In this document: one piece after another, positions 8,569-17,007 of the stretch | Layout: each line of letters opens with the position of its first letter | How positions within the stretch are numbered: the first letter of the stretch is position 1 | Assembly (NCBI GenBank): GCA_017656135.1 | Contig: JACDOJ010000003.1 | Location: 57,788-121,787, forward strand | Direction of reading: 5' to 3' | From: Bacillota bacterium | GTDB taxonomy: Bacteria > Bacillota > UBA5301 | Length of the DNA stretch: 64,000 nucleotides | Notes under the pieces: model-generated | What the model was told of the DNA's origin: nothing | Seen by the model: the letters and a program-made list of their open reading frames with translations, nothing else | Databases searched by the model: none | Made by a program: the position numbers and the translations under genes

Positions 8569-9828
8569 TCAGGATTCAGTTATTTCCACACCTATACCCC
8601 GGAGTTTGCCAACCACATCCTCATAGCCCCGATCAATGTGCTCCCCGTTCTCCACCGTAGTCTGGCCTTTGGCAGCCAGGCTGGCCAGAATCAGGGCAGC
8701 ACCCGCCCTGAGATCGGTAGCCCTGACGGTGGTGCCGCGCAGTCTGTCAACTCCGGTAATAATGGCCAAACGGCCTTCTGTTCTAATCTGAGCTCCCATC
8801 CGGATCAAGTCATCGACATGTTTAAACCGGCTGGCGAAGACCGATTCATAGACCATGCTTACCCCCTCGGCCAGGGACAGCAAGGAAATCATCTGGGGAA
8901 GCATGTCAGTGGGGAAACCCGGGTACGGCATGGACCTAACGCCGATGGCCCTGCCACGGCGTGCTGCTTTGATCCGGACGCTGTCCGAACCCCTCTGAAT
9001 ATCGTACCCCATCTCAGCCAGTTTGGCCAAGGTTGATTCTAGGTGTTCAATAATGACGTTTTGAATCAGCACATCTCCGCCGGTAATGGCCCCAGCGATC
9101 AAGTAGGTTCCGGCCTCGATGCGGTCCGGAATGACCGTATACTCAGTGCCGTGAAGCTCCTCCACCCCATATACAGTGATGCGGTCGGTGCCCGCTCCTT
9201 TGACCCGTGCGCCCATAAGGTTTAAAAAGTTCTGGAGCTCAATGATTTCCGGCTCCTTGGCTGCGTTGTGGATCACCGTTTTGCCCGAGGCGGTACAAGC
9301 AGCACACATGATATTCTCGGTAGCCCCCACACTGGGGTAATCCAACATGACTTCAGCCCCGGTAAGCCGTGGACTGGTGAAAACGATCTGCCCATCCCCC
9401 TCCACTATCTCCGCCCCGAGAGCTTCCATTCCTTTGAGATGAAAATCGATGGGCCTGGGTCCGATATTGCAACCGCCCGGTGGCGTTACGATGGCCTTCC
9501 CTTCTCTGGCGAGCAAGGGGCCAACCACCAAGATAGAGGCCCGCATTTCCCGTAGGAGCTTCTCAGGTGCGGTGACACCCAGCTCGGAAGGAGGGGAAAT
9601 CCTTAAAGTGTAGGCATCTTCCCATGAACAGGCGGCTCCCAGAGCTTCGAGCATCTCCAGCATGATATCTACATCATGTATCCTCGGAACCCTTTGGAGC
9701 AAAACCGGGCTTCTAGCCATAAGTGAAGCCGCCATAATAGGAAGAACTGCATTTTTGGCCCCAGAAATGTCAACCTTGCCCTCTAAAGGCCTACCGCCTT
9801 TAACCACGTAGGATTTAATTTTCCTCAC
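8569..9828 (-). CDS. murA: UDP-N-acetylglucosamine 1-carboxyvinyltransferase MurA
   Basis: 419 aa EPSP-synthase-fold enzyme that transfers enolpyruvate from PEP to UDP-GlcNAc, the first committed step of peptidoglycan synthesis. N-terminal GAKNAVLPIMAASLMA holds the Lys-Asn pair that binds substrate. The active-site loop reads TPPGGCNIGPRPIDFHL, with the catalytic, fosfomycin-target Cys. The 4-bp ATGA overlap with murB couples the two genes. It occupies the place where murC might be expected in a Clostridia dcw cluster. Confidence 0.98.
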   Translation of the reverse strand: MRKIKSYVVKGGRPLEGKVDISGAKNAVLPIMAASLMARSPVLLQRVPRIHDVDIMLEMLEALGAACSWEDAYTLRISPPSELGVTAPEKLLREMRASILVVGPLLAREGKAIVTPPGGCNIGPRPIDFHLKGMEALGAEIVEGDGQIVFTSPRLTGAEVMLDYPSVGATENIMCAACTASGKTVIHNAAKEPEIIELQNFLNLMGARVKGAGTDRITVYGVEELHGTEYTVIPDRIEAGTYLIAGAITGGDVLIQNVIIEHLESTLAKLAEMGYDIQRGSDSVRIKAARRGRAIGVRSMPYPGFPTDMLPQMISLLSLAEGVSMVYESVFASRFKHVDDLIRMGAQIRTEGRLAIITGVDRLRGTTVRATDLRAGAALILASLAAKGQTTVENGEHIDRGYEDVVGKLRGIGVEITES

Positions 9829-10799
9829 CCACTTTTCTCGAGAGTGGGAAAGCCGATCATCTCGATCTCTGTCTTCAGTTCTACACCGGCTTCCCTGTAG
9901 ACGATGGACTTCACTTCCTCGATCAATCTGTAAATGTCACTGGCTGTGGCATAACCTGTGTTGACAATGAAGTTGGCATGCACAGTAGAAACCTGAGCAC
10001 CACCGATGCTGAGGCCTTTTAAGCCTAATTGATCGATGATTCTCGCCGCTTTTTGACCGGGGGGATTGCGAAAAACACTACCGGCTGAAGGCAGCCCTAG
10101 AGGTTGTGATTCCTGCCGCCTTTTCAAGTAGTCTTGCATAAGCTCATGGATTTGGTCCTGAGAGGCATCTGTAAGAGCCAACTCTGCAGCTAGAATGATA
10201 TTGGAACCTAAGTTGCTCTGGCGGTAAGAAAAATGGAGATCCTTCTTCTCCAACTCCTTCTCCTTCTCTCCGGCCAAGATCCAGACCTTCGTGACCAGCT
10301 CACCCACGGTGGATCCCCAGGCTCCAGCGTTCATATGAATTGCCCCACCGAGAGTCCCAGGGATTCCGGAAGTGAACTCCAAGCCGGAAAGCCCTTCATT
10401 GGCTGCTCTTTTCGCCATAACCGGCAAAGCTATACCGGCCTCGGCCAAAATTCGGTTGCCCTCCCGGGACCAATTGGCCAGTCTTGGGCCGAGGCGGATG
10501 ATCGCTCCCCGAAAGCCTTCATCTGAAACCAGCAGATTGGTCCCATTGCCTATCACTCTGTACTCAACTTGAGCCTGTTTGAGAAAAGCAACACACGCCA
10601 TCAACTCCGCTCTGCTGGTTGGCTCAATATAGAGGTCAGCAGGTCCTCCGACCCGAAAAGAGGTGTGAGCGTTCATCGGTTCATTGACCTTCACCTCTAT
10701 GCCCAGCTCTTTCTCTATTGCATCAGCGAGAATCAAATTATCTTGCTGGTGGTAGCCGCTAATCACAGGCAACTTCTCCTTCACCATGATAGTATTCAT
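9825..10799 (-). CDS. murB: UDP-N-acetylenolpyruvoylglucosamine reductase MurB
   Basis: 324 aa flavoenzyme that reduces the enolpyruvyl group with NADPH to give UDP-MurNAc. FAD-binding motifs are visible (HTSFRVGGPADLYIEP and the RVIGNGTNLLVSD block). The proton-donor region GSVFRNPPGQKAARIIDQLGLKG and C-terminal HANFIVNTGYATASD are also present. The start is uncertain: the ATG at 10799 has no good ribosome site, and an internal ATG/GTG shortly after is possible. It lies 22 bases after murG and overlaps murA. Confidence 0.96.
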   Translation of the reverse strand: MNTIMVKEKLPVISGYHQQDNLILADAIEKELGIEVKVNEPMNAHTSFRVGGPADLYIEPTSRAELMACVAFLKQAQVEYRVIGNGTNLLVSDEGFRGAIIRLGPRLANWSREGNRILAEAGIALPVMAKRAANEGLSGLEFTSGIPGTLGGAIHMNAGAWGSTVGELVTKVWILAGEKEKELEKKDLHFSYRQSNLGSNIILAAELALTDASQDQIHELMQDYLKRRQESQPLGLPSAGSVFRNPPGQKAARIIDQLGLKGLSIGGAQVSTVHANFIVNTGYATASDIYRLIEEVKSIVYREAGVELKTEIEMIGFPTLEKSG

Positions 10800-10821
10800 A
10801 AAGGATCAATGTGTGCCAAAG

Positions 10822-11964
10822 TCACTGTCTTTTTGCAATCCTGGCTATGATTGCTGCCCCTTCCTCAGCAGCCCGAGGTCTGGCCAGCTTACGACTGGCC
10901 GCAGCCATCTTCTCCCTTTTGGTGTCATTCTCCAAAAGGTCTTGAACGGCATTTAGGAGGGTTTCCCCAGACAAATCAGCTTCCAAAATCACCTGAGCAG
11001 CTCCTTCAGCCTCAAGGGCTCTGGCGTTGTACTCCTGGTGGTTTTCGGCGGCGGTAGGCAGTGGAATTAGAATACTGGGCAACCCCTTGACCGTAATCTC
11101 AGCCAAGGAAATGGCTCCAGCCCTGGCCACCACCAAGTCAGCAGCAGCCAAAGCCTCAGGCATCTGGTGAATGTACGCCCTAAGCTGAAGGTTGCCGGTG
11201 GAGACAAACCCTGGTTCCCGCTCAAAACCACCCAAACCCAGTTTATCCACGATGGCTTGATACTGCCCTTCACCTGTTTGCCAGATCACCTGGAGAGACC
11301 TATCCTTGGCCAGCTGCTGCCAGGCAGAGGAAAAAGCGGTGTTAATCGCCTTAGATCCCTGACTAGCCCCAAAAACCAAGAGAGTCTTTTTTGCCGGATC
11401 AAGGCCCAGCCGAGCACAGCCTTCTGCCCTACTGACCTTGGTGATGTCTGCTCTAATGGGGTTTCCGGTGTACTTTATTATATTCGGATCCCCCTTCAAT
11501 TTCGGCAAAAGCCGCTCTTTGGCAGCAGCGTACCCCACCAGCACCGCCGAAGCCTTGTTCAAAAGGAGTCTGGTGGTGACACCTGGCAGGGCATTCTGCT
11601 CCTGGAGCACAATGGGTACTCGCAGCCAGTGAGCAGCCAGAACCGGTGGTCCGCTGACATAACCCCCTGTGCCAATGACCACATCAGGCCTGAACCTTCT
11701 GATGATTGCCAGGGACTTCGGCAAGGAGTAGGCTGCCTTGGCCACTGTTACCAGAGTATCAAATGACAATTTACGCTGGAAAGCCTGGATATCAACGGTT
11801 TCTAAAGGATATCCTGCCCTGGGAATGATCTTCTGCTCCAACCCCCGTCGGGATCCGATGAACACAAACTCGGCTTTTTCGTCTATCTTACTCAAGGCCT
11901 CGGCCAAGGACAGAGCGGGATAGATATGACCACCTGTCCCGCCGCCAGCAAAAAGGTAGCGCAT
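10822..11964 (-). CDS. murG: UDP-GlcNAc:undecaprenyl-PP-MurNAc-pentapeptide transferase MurG
   Basis: 380 aa GT-B glycosyltransferase that converts lipid I to lipid II on the inner face of the membrane. The glycine-rich N-terminal loop FAGGGTGGHIYPALSLAEAL, the second G-loop (FGASQGSKAIN) and the acceptor/donor motif (ARAGAISLAEI...PTAAENHQEYNA) are all present. It lies nine bases downstream of ftsW and 22 upstream of murB. Confidence 0.98.
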   Translation of the reverse strand: MRYLFAGGGTGGHIYPALSLAEALSKIDEKAEFVFIGSRRGLEQKIIPRAGYPLETVDIQAFQRKLSFDTLVTVAKAAYSLPKSLAIIRRFRPDVVIGTGGYVSGPPVLAAHWLRVPIVLQEQNALPGVTTRLLLNKASAVLVGYAAAKERLLPKLKGDPNIIKYTGNPIRADITKVSRAEGCARLGLDPAKKTLLVFGASQGSKAINTAFSSAWQQLAKDRSLQVIWQTGEGQYQAIVDKLGLGGFEREPGFVSTGNLQLRAYIHQMPEALAAADLVVARAGAISLAEITVKGLPSILIPLPTAAENHQEYNARALEAEGAAQVILEADLSGETLLNAVQDLLENDTKREKMAAASRKLARPRAAEEGAAIIARIAKRQ

Positions 11965-11973
11965 AAAAACCTC

Positions 11974-13092
11974 CTACCTGGCTGAATGGGCTGATATGTT
12001 TAATAGTATTCCAATGGAAGCCAGGGTTATCGCCAGGGAAGACCCGCCGTAGGAGATGAGCGGCAAAGTGATGCCGGTGATGGGCAAGGCACCTGAGATA
12101 ACCCCGATATTCATGGCAGCCTGAAAGACGATCATCGAGGTAAGTCCCGTGGCCAGGAGGGATCCAAAGAAATCCGGGGCCTTCAAAGCAATCCGGAAAC
12201 CTCGAAAGGCAAAGACCATGAAGAGGGCCAAAACAGTGATAGTACCTAAAAGTCCCAGCTCCTCCCCAAGGATGGCAAAAATAAAGTCGGTGTGGTTGGC
12301 CGGCAGATAGGAAAACTTCTGTCTGCTCTGGCCAAGCCCTAGGCCAAAGAACCCCCCGGAACCCAAAGCCAAGAGGGACTGGATCGTCTGATATCCGGTA
12401 TCACTAGGGTCAGCCCAGGGGTTCAAAAAAGCCATCAGCCGCCGGACCCGGTACGGCTCAGCCCACGCCAGGCCCCAAAGAGCAGGGATAGTGGCACCGG
12501 CCAAAAGGCCCAGGTAACCCCAGGGTATTCCCGCCGTAAAAAGCAGGATGAAAGCAACTCCACTGATGGCAACGACAGAGCCAAAGTCAGGCTGGAGCAT
12601 GATTAAAAGGTCAGTGATCCCGATCCAAAGCAAAGGGGGCACAAAGCCTTTAGTAAAACTGGACAGTTTCTCCTTGGAGAGGCGAGAGAAGAAAGTGGAA
12701 AGAAAGAGAACCAAAGCGAGCTTAGTTAATTCAGTGGGCTGAAAGTTAAAAAAGCCCAGATCTATCCAGCGCTTCGACCCGCTGATCACATCACCCACCA
12801 GTACCACAGTGACCAAAGAGACCAAAGAAAAAACCATGGCCGGCCAGGCCAACCGCTGCCAATAATGAAAATCAATGTGCATAGTGATGTAGAGGGCCAC
12901 AAGACCAACAATGATCCAGAGAACCTGCCGTTTCAAGTAAAAAGCCGCATCACCTAGCTGAGCGTAAGCTCGGGCGGAGCTGGCACTGTAGACCATGACA
13001 ATGCCCAGGCAAAGCAGAGCGATAGTGACCCCAAAGAGCAGGTAATCAGGGGTTAACTTGCCTGGCTTCCTCTGTACAGCTACTCTTCTCAT
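11974..13092 (-). CDS. ftsW: FtsW/SpoVE-type SEDS peptidoglycan glycosyltransferase
   Basis: 372 aa with about ten membrane helices. SEDS signatures are present: SGSKRWIDLGFFNFQPTEL, LLIMLQPDFGSV with the functional Asp, and the C-terminal GITLPLISYGGSS. It polymerises lipid II with a class B PBP at the septum. In spore formers the dcw copy may serve division or cortex synthesis (SpoVE), and sequence alone does not separate them. It lies directly after mraY with only 18 bases between, where murD normally sits. Confidence 0.95.
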   Translation of the reverse strand: MRRVAVQRKPGKLTPDYLLFGVTIALLCLGIVMVYSASSARAYAQLGDAAFYLKRQVLWIIVGLVALYITMHIDFHYWQRLAWPAMVFSLVSLVTVVLVGDVISGSKRWIDLGFFNFQPTELTKLALVLFLSTFFSRLSKEKLSSFTKGFVPPLLWIGITDLLIMLQPDFGSVVAISGVAFILLFTAGIPWGYLGLLAGATIPALWGLAWAEPYRVRRLMAFLNPWADPSDTGYQTIQSLLALGSGGFFGLGLGQSRQKFSYLPANHTDFIFAILGEELGLLGTITVLALFMVFAFRGFRIALKAPDFFGSLLATGLTSMIVFQAAMNIGVISGALPITGITLPLISYGGSSLAITLASIGILLNISAHSAR

Positions 13093-13110
13093 CCTCTCCT
13101 CACCATCCCC

Positions 13111-14067
13111 TTACAGCCGGTAAAAAATATACAGACCTACCAGAGAAAAGAACAAACAAACCAACCAGAATCTGGCCACAACCTTGGTTTCGGCAAGGCC
13201 TGTGAGTTCATAATGGTGGTGCAAGGGCGCCATTTTAAAGACCCGCTTTCCCCTGAGCCGGAAAGAAAGCACCTGAATCATTACACTGAGGGTCTCAGCC
13301 ACGAAGACCACCCCGATAATGGCCAGATACAGCTCGGTTCCGGTGAAAACAGCCATCGACCCAACAAAAGCCCCTAAAGCCAGTGACCCGGTATCCCCCA
13401 TGAAGACCTGGGCCGGGGGAGCGTTATACCAAACAAAACCCAAACAGGCACCGGCTACGGTAACCGCCAACACCGCCAGGCCAGTGAAACCTGTAGCGAT
13501 AGCCAACAAGGCCTGGGCCAGCGCTACAATGGTCACTGAGCCAGCTGCCAACCCGTCAAGACCGTCTGTAAGGTTGACTGCGTTAGAACTACCGACAATG
13601 ATGAAGACCGAAAGAGGCAGGTGGATCCATAAGGGAACGTCTACCGAACCTACCAGCGGAACCTGAATAGTCGTCCCTTTGAAAGAAAGGGCGGCCAGGG
13701 ACACGATCAGAGCCAAGAAAACCTGGAATAACAATTTGTACCTGGCTTTTAACCCTAGAGACCGGCGCCTGACCACAATCAGAAAATCATCTAAAAGGCC
13801 CACAGCCCCATAGCCCAATAACGCTAAAAGCACGACCAGAGCCGGTACATCTTGGGCGTTGGTGGTCAAGGTGACAATCGCGGCTGCCAAGAGGATGAGA
13901 ACACCGCCCATGGTCGGTGTTCCGCTTTTTTTCAGGTGGGCCTGGGGACCGTCACTGCGCACGCTCTGCCCGAACTTCAGCCGCCGGAGCAGAGCTATGA
14001 CCGGCTTGCCGGCGACAATTACTAGGGAGAAAGCAAAAATCCCTGGGAGTATGAGGTCAACATCCAT
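13111..14067 (-). CDS. mraY: Phospho-N-acetylmuramoyl-pentapeptide-transferase MraY
   Basis: 318 aa polytopic enzyme that moves phospho-MurNAc-pentapeptide onto undecaprenyl phosphate, forming lipid I. Hallmarks are KKSGTPTMGG near the N terminus, the aspartates in LLDDFL, NAVNLTDGLDGLAAG, GACLGFVWYNAPPAQVFMGDTGSLALG, and the HHH motif (PLHHHYELTG). Ten membrane helices are expected. It lies three bases after murF in the dcw operon. Confidence 0.98.
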   Translation of the reverse strand: MDVDLILPGIFAFSLVIVAGKPVIALLRRLKFGQSVRSDGPQAHLKKSGTPTMGGVLILLAAAIVTLTTNAQDVPALVVLLALLGYGAVGLLDDFLIVVRRRSLGLKARYKLLFQVFLALIVSLAALSFKGTTIQVPLVGSVDVPLWIHLPLSVFIIVGSSNAVNLTDGLDGLAAGSVTIVALAQALLAIATGFTGLAVLAVTVAGACLGFVWYNAPPAQVFMGDTGSLALGAFVGSMAVFTGTELYLAIIGVVFVAETLSVMIQVLSFRLRGKRVFKMAPLHHHYELTGLAETKVVARFWLVCLFFSLVGLYIFYRL

Positions 14068-14070
14068 GGA

Positions 14071-15459
14071 CTATTCCTCCATCAATGCGTGAACGATCTC
14101 TTCCAGCTTCATTCCTCTGGAACCCTTGACCAGAACCACATCATTATTACTCACTAAGGCGGGAACCTCCTGCTGAGCTTGGGATGTTGTCTCAAAGCTG
14201 AGAACAGATCGTTCCGGCAATCCGGCGGCCAGAGCACCCCTGGCTATTTCTCGGGACTTTAAGCCCACGGTGATCAGAAGATCGACCCCGCTTTTGGCGG
14301 CATACTCTCCTACTCGTCTGTGCATCTCAGTGCTCACCGGGCCCAACTCCAACATATCTCCAAGCACAGCTACCCCTCGCCGGTCTGGGCGCTTCATGCT
14401 GGCTAAGAGGTCAAGCCCGGCGGCCATCGATTGATAACAGGCATTGTAGGCATCATTGATGACGGTGCTGCCCTTGGGGGTTTGCAAAACCTCACAGCGC
14501 ATCCCCGTCAGCTTGGCTTGAGCCAAACCAGCTGTGATCTCATCTATGCTCATTCCCACACAGTGGGCCACAGCGGCTGCAGCCAGGCCATTGATGACAT
14601 TATGTTTTCCGGGCACGGGCAGGGTCAGACGTGTTTTCTTCCCCGCCACCACCAGGTCGAACTTAATTCGGCCGTCTGGAAGCTGGCTGAGATTCTCCGC
14701 CGAGACCAGGTAATCTACATCTCCGTTGCCCAGACCATAGTAAACCACCCTGGCCTGGCTGCGCCAGGCTTGACCCACGACATAGGGATCATCGCCGTTT
14801 AACACGGCCCAACCATCAGCGGGCAGGGCCGTGAGGAGCTCGCCTTTAGCCTGGGCAATAGCTTCCTTACTGCCTAAAAGCTCGATGTGGCTCTCCCCGA
14901 TATTGGTGATTACCCCAATATTCGGTTGGGCCATTTCGGCCAGGTGAGCGATTTGACCCGGTCCCCGCATGCCCATCTCCAGGACGGCGTACTCTGTCTC
15001 CGGCTCGATTTGGATCATGTTCAAAGGCAACCCAATCTCGGTGTTTAGGTTACCTTTGCTGGCCAAAACAACATGTTTTGCCCTCAAAACTGCGACGATT
15101 AAATCCTTTGTCGAGGTCTTCCCGACACTGCCGGTCACAGCCACTACTTGAGCCCGGCTCTCTATCCGGCGCCAGCTGCCTAAAGTCTGAAGGGCCTTGA
15201 GGGTCGAATCTACCTTTAAAAGTGGGACCGGACTCTCTGTCGGCAGCTCCTCTTCCCAGAAAGAGGCTACAGCGCCCTGCTTAGCGGCATCGCCCAGGAA
15301 GTAGTGTCCGTCGACACGCTGGCCCTTGATGGGCACAAAAAGATCTCCAGGCTGCACCTGGCGGCTGTCAATGGCCACCCCGGTGACCGTCACCTCACCG
15401 CTGGCAAAATGGATTTTCCCGGAACAGACCTCTGCGATTTTACTCAAGTTAACTTTCAT
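14071..15459 (-). CDS. murF: UDP-MurNAc-tripeptide:D-Ala-D-Ala ligase MurF
   Basis: 462 aa Mur ligase that adds D-Ala-D-Ala to the UDP-MurNAc tripeptide. The three Mur-ligase domains are visible: N-terminal substrate domain (IDSRQVQPGDLFVPIKGQRVDGHYF), central ATPase domain with P loop AVTGSVGKTSTKDL and EMGMRGPGQIAHL, and C-terminal domain (INDAYNACYQSMAAGLDLL). Its start overlaps the murE stop by 11 bases. Confidence 0.97.
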   Translation of the reverse strand: MKVNLSKIAEVCSGKIHFASGEVTVTGVAIDSRQVQPGDLFVPIKGQRVDGHYFLGDAAKQGAVASFWEEELPTESPVPLLKVDSTLKALQTLGSWRRIESRAQVVAVTGSVGKTSTKDLIVAVLRAKHVVLASKGNLNTEIGLPLNMIQIEPETEYAVLEMGMRGPGQIAHLAEMAQPNIGVITNIGESHIELLGSKEAIAQAKGELLTALPADGWAVLNGDDPYVVGQAWRSQARVVYYGLGNGDVDYLVSAENLSQLPDGRIKFDLVVAGKKTRLTLPVPGKHNVINGLAAAAVAHCVGMSIDEITAGLAQAKLTGMRCEVLQTPKGSTVINDAYNACYQSMAAGLDLLASMKRPDRRGVAVLGDMLELGPVSTEMHRRVGEYAAKSGVDLLITVGLKSREIARGALAAGLPERSVLSFETTSQAQQEVPALVSNNDVVLVKGSRGMKLEEIVHALMEE

Positions 15460-16960
15460 CGTTCTCTTCCCTTAAGGCGCGCAGAATCTCAGCGGCCTCT
15501 TCCCTATCGTCAAAGTGAATAATCTTGTCTTTGAAGACCTGGTAATCTTCGTGGCCTTTACCGGCTATCACCACCACATCCCCGGCCTCTGCCGCCTCCA
15601 GGGCGTACTTGATGGCATCCCGACGGTCTACGATCACCTTGTACCCCTTCGGCTCAGTCACCGCCTTAAGGCCTTCAACTATGTCGGCACAGATCTGGGC
15701 CGGTTCTTCGCTCCGAGGGTTGTCGGAGGTGACCACCACGAAATCGGCCAGTTCACCGGCGATACGCCCCATCTTCGGGCGTTTGGTTCGATCCCGGTCA
15801 CCACCACAGCCAAAAACCACCCACAGCCTGCCGGCGGTGAAAGCCCGGGCGGTCTCAAGAATGTTCTCCAGTCCGTCTGGGGTATGGGCGTAATCAATAA
15901 CTACTGCAAAATCTTGGCCCTCATCAACTAATTCTGCGCGGCCTCTCACTCCGCCAGTGGCCTCCAATGCTTCTTTGATCGTCGCCAAATCCAACCCCTC
16001 GACAAGGCCAACGCCGATAGCCGCCAGGCAGTTATAGACATTGAACTCTCCCAGAAACTTCACTGAAAACTCAGCCTGTTGGCCACAGGCCTCCACATGG
16101 AACTTGGTACCGTTGGGGTTCAGCTCAAGTCCTAAGCCGCGTAAATTGACTCCGTCAGATAACCCATAGGTTAAAACATCCACTTGACTTTCCTCAATAA
16201 TCCTGGAACTGGCCGGATCGTCGGCATTGACAATGACCGCCTTGGGCCCGGTCTTCCACGGGTCCCGGCCGATCCCCGCGAAAAACTTGGCCTTGGCAGC
16301 CAGGTAGTTTTCAAAATTCTCGTGAAAGTCCAAGTGGTCCTGGGTAATGTTGGTAAAGATCCCGATATCAAACTCCGTCCCGACGATGCGTTTCAACGTT
16401 ACGGCGTGGGAAGAAACCTCCATGACCACGTGGGTCACCCCTGCCTCCAGCATCCTCGCAAAAAGCTCCTGCAGGTCAGAGGCCTCGGGAGTGGTACGGG
16501 AGGATTTGATCTCCTCGGAGCCGATCATATTTTTGATAGTGCCAATTAATCCCGTCTTTAAACCGGCACGTTCCAATACCGATTTGACCAAAAAGGTTGT
16601 GGTGGTCTTACCGTTGGTGCCGGTGACCCCGATCACCCGCAGGTGTCGGGAGGGGTGCTGCCAAAATTTGGCAGATACCAATCCCAGCGCCTTCCGGCTG
16701 TCTGGTACGATCACCTGTGGAACCTTGAGGCCGGGAAGGATTCGTTCGCCCAGCACCGCCACAGCTCCGGACCTTACAGCTTCCGGGGCAAAGTCGTGGC
16801 CGTCGTAGCGAAAACCGGAAATGCTGACGAAAAGATCCCCAGGCTTCACTTTCCGGGAGTCGTATGCTATTCCCTGGACCTCCAGGTCAGGCCGTAAGTT
16901 TTCCACCTGTACTTGCGGTAAATCCTTAACTAACTCTTCCAAATTTGCCAATTGTTTCAC
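15449..16960 (-). CDS. murE: UDP-MurNAc-L-Ala-D-Glu:meso-diaminopimelate ligase MurE
   Basis: 503 aa Mur ligase adding the third stem-peptide residue. The P loop is GVTGTNGKTTTTFLVKS, the central motif VMEVSSHAV and the C-terminal motif TSDNPRSEEP. DNPR is the known meso-diaminopimelate specificity motif, so the wall is A1-gamma type. It overlaps murF by 11 bases and is 47 bases downstream of the class B penicillin-binding protein gene. Confidence 0.97.
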   Translation of the reverse strand: MKQLANLEELVKDLPQVQVENLRPDLEVQGIAYDSRKVKPGDLFVSISGFRYDGHDFAPEAVRSGAVAVLGERILPGLKVPQVIVPDSRKALGLVSAKFWQHPSRHLRVIGVTGTNGKTTTTFLVKSVLERAGLKTGLIGTIKNMIGSEEIKSSRTTPEASDLQELFARMLEAGVTHVVMEVSSHAVTLKRIVGTEFDIGIFTNITQDHLDFHENFENYLAAKAKFFAGIGRDPWKTGPKAVIVNADDPASSRIIEESQVDVLTYGLSDGVNLRGLGLELNPNGTKFHVEACGQQAEFSVKFLGEFNVYNCLAAIGVGLVEGLDLATIKEALEATGGVRGRAELVDEGQDFAVVIDYAHTPDGLENILETARAFTAGRLWVVFGCGGDRDRTKRPKMGRIAGELADFVVVTSDNPRSEEPAQICADIVEGLKAVTEPKGYKVIVDRRDAIKYALEAAEAGDVVVIAGKGHEDYQVFKDKIIHFDDREEAAEILRALREENDES

Positions 16961-17007
16961 ACCCCAAATTTATCTTTGCCGGAAATCATTACTGCTAATG
17001 CAGAAGA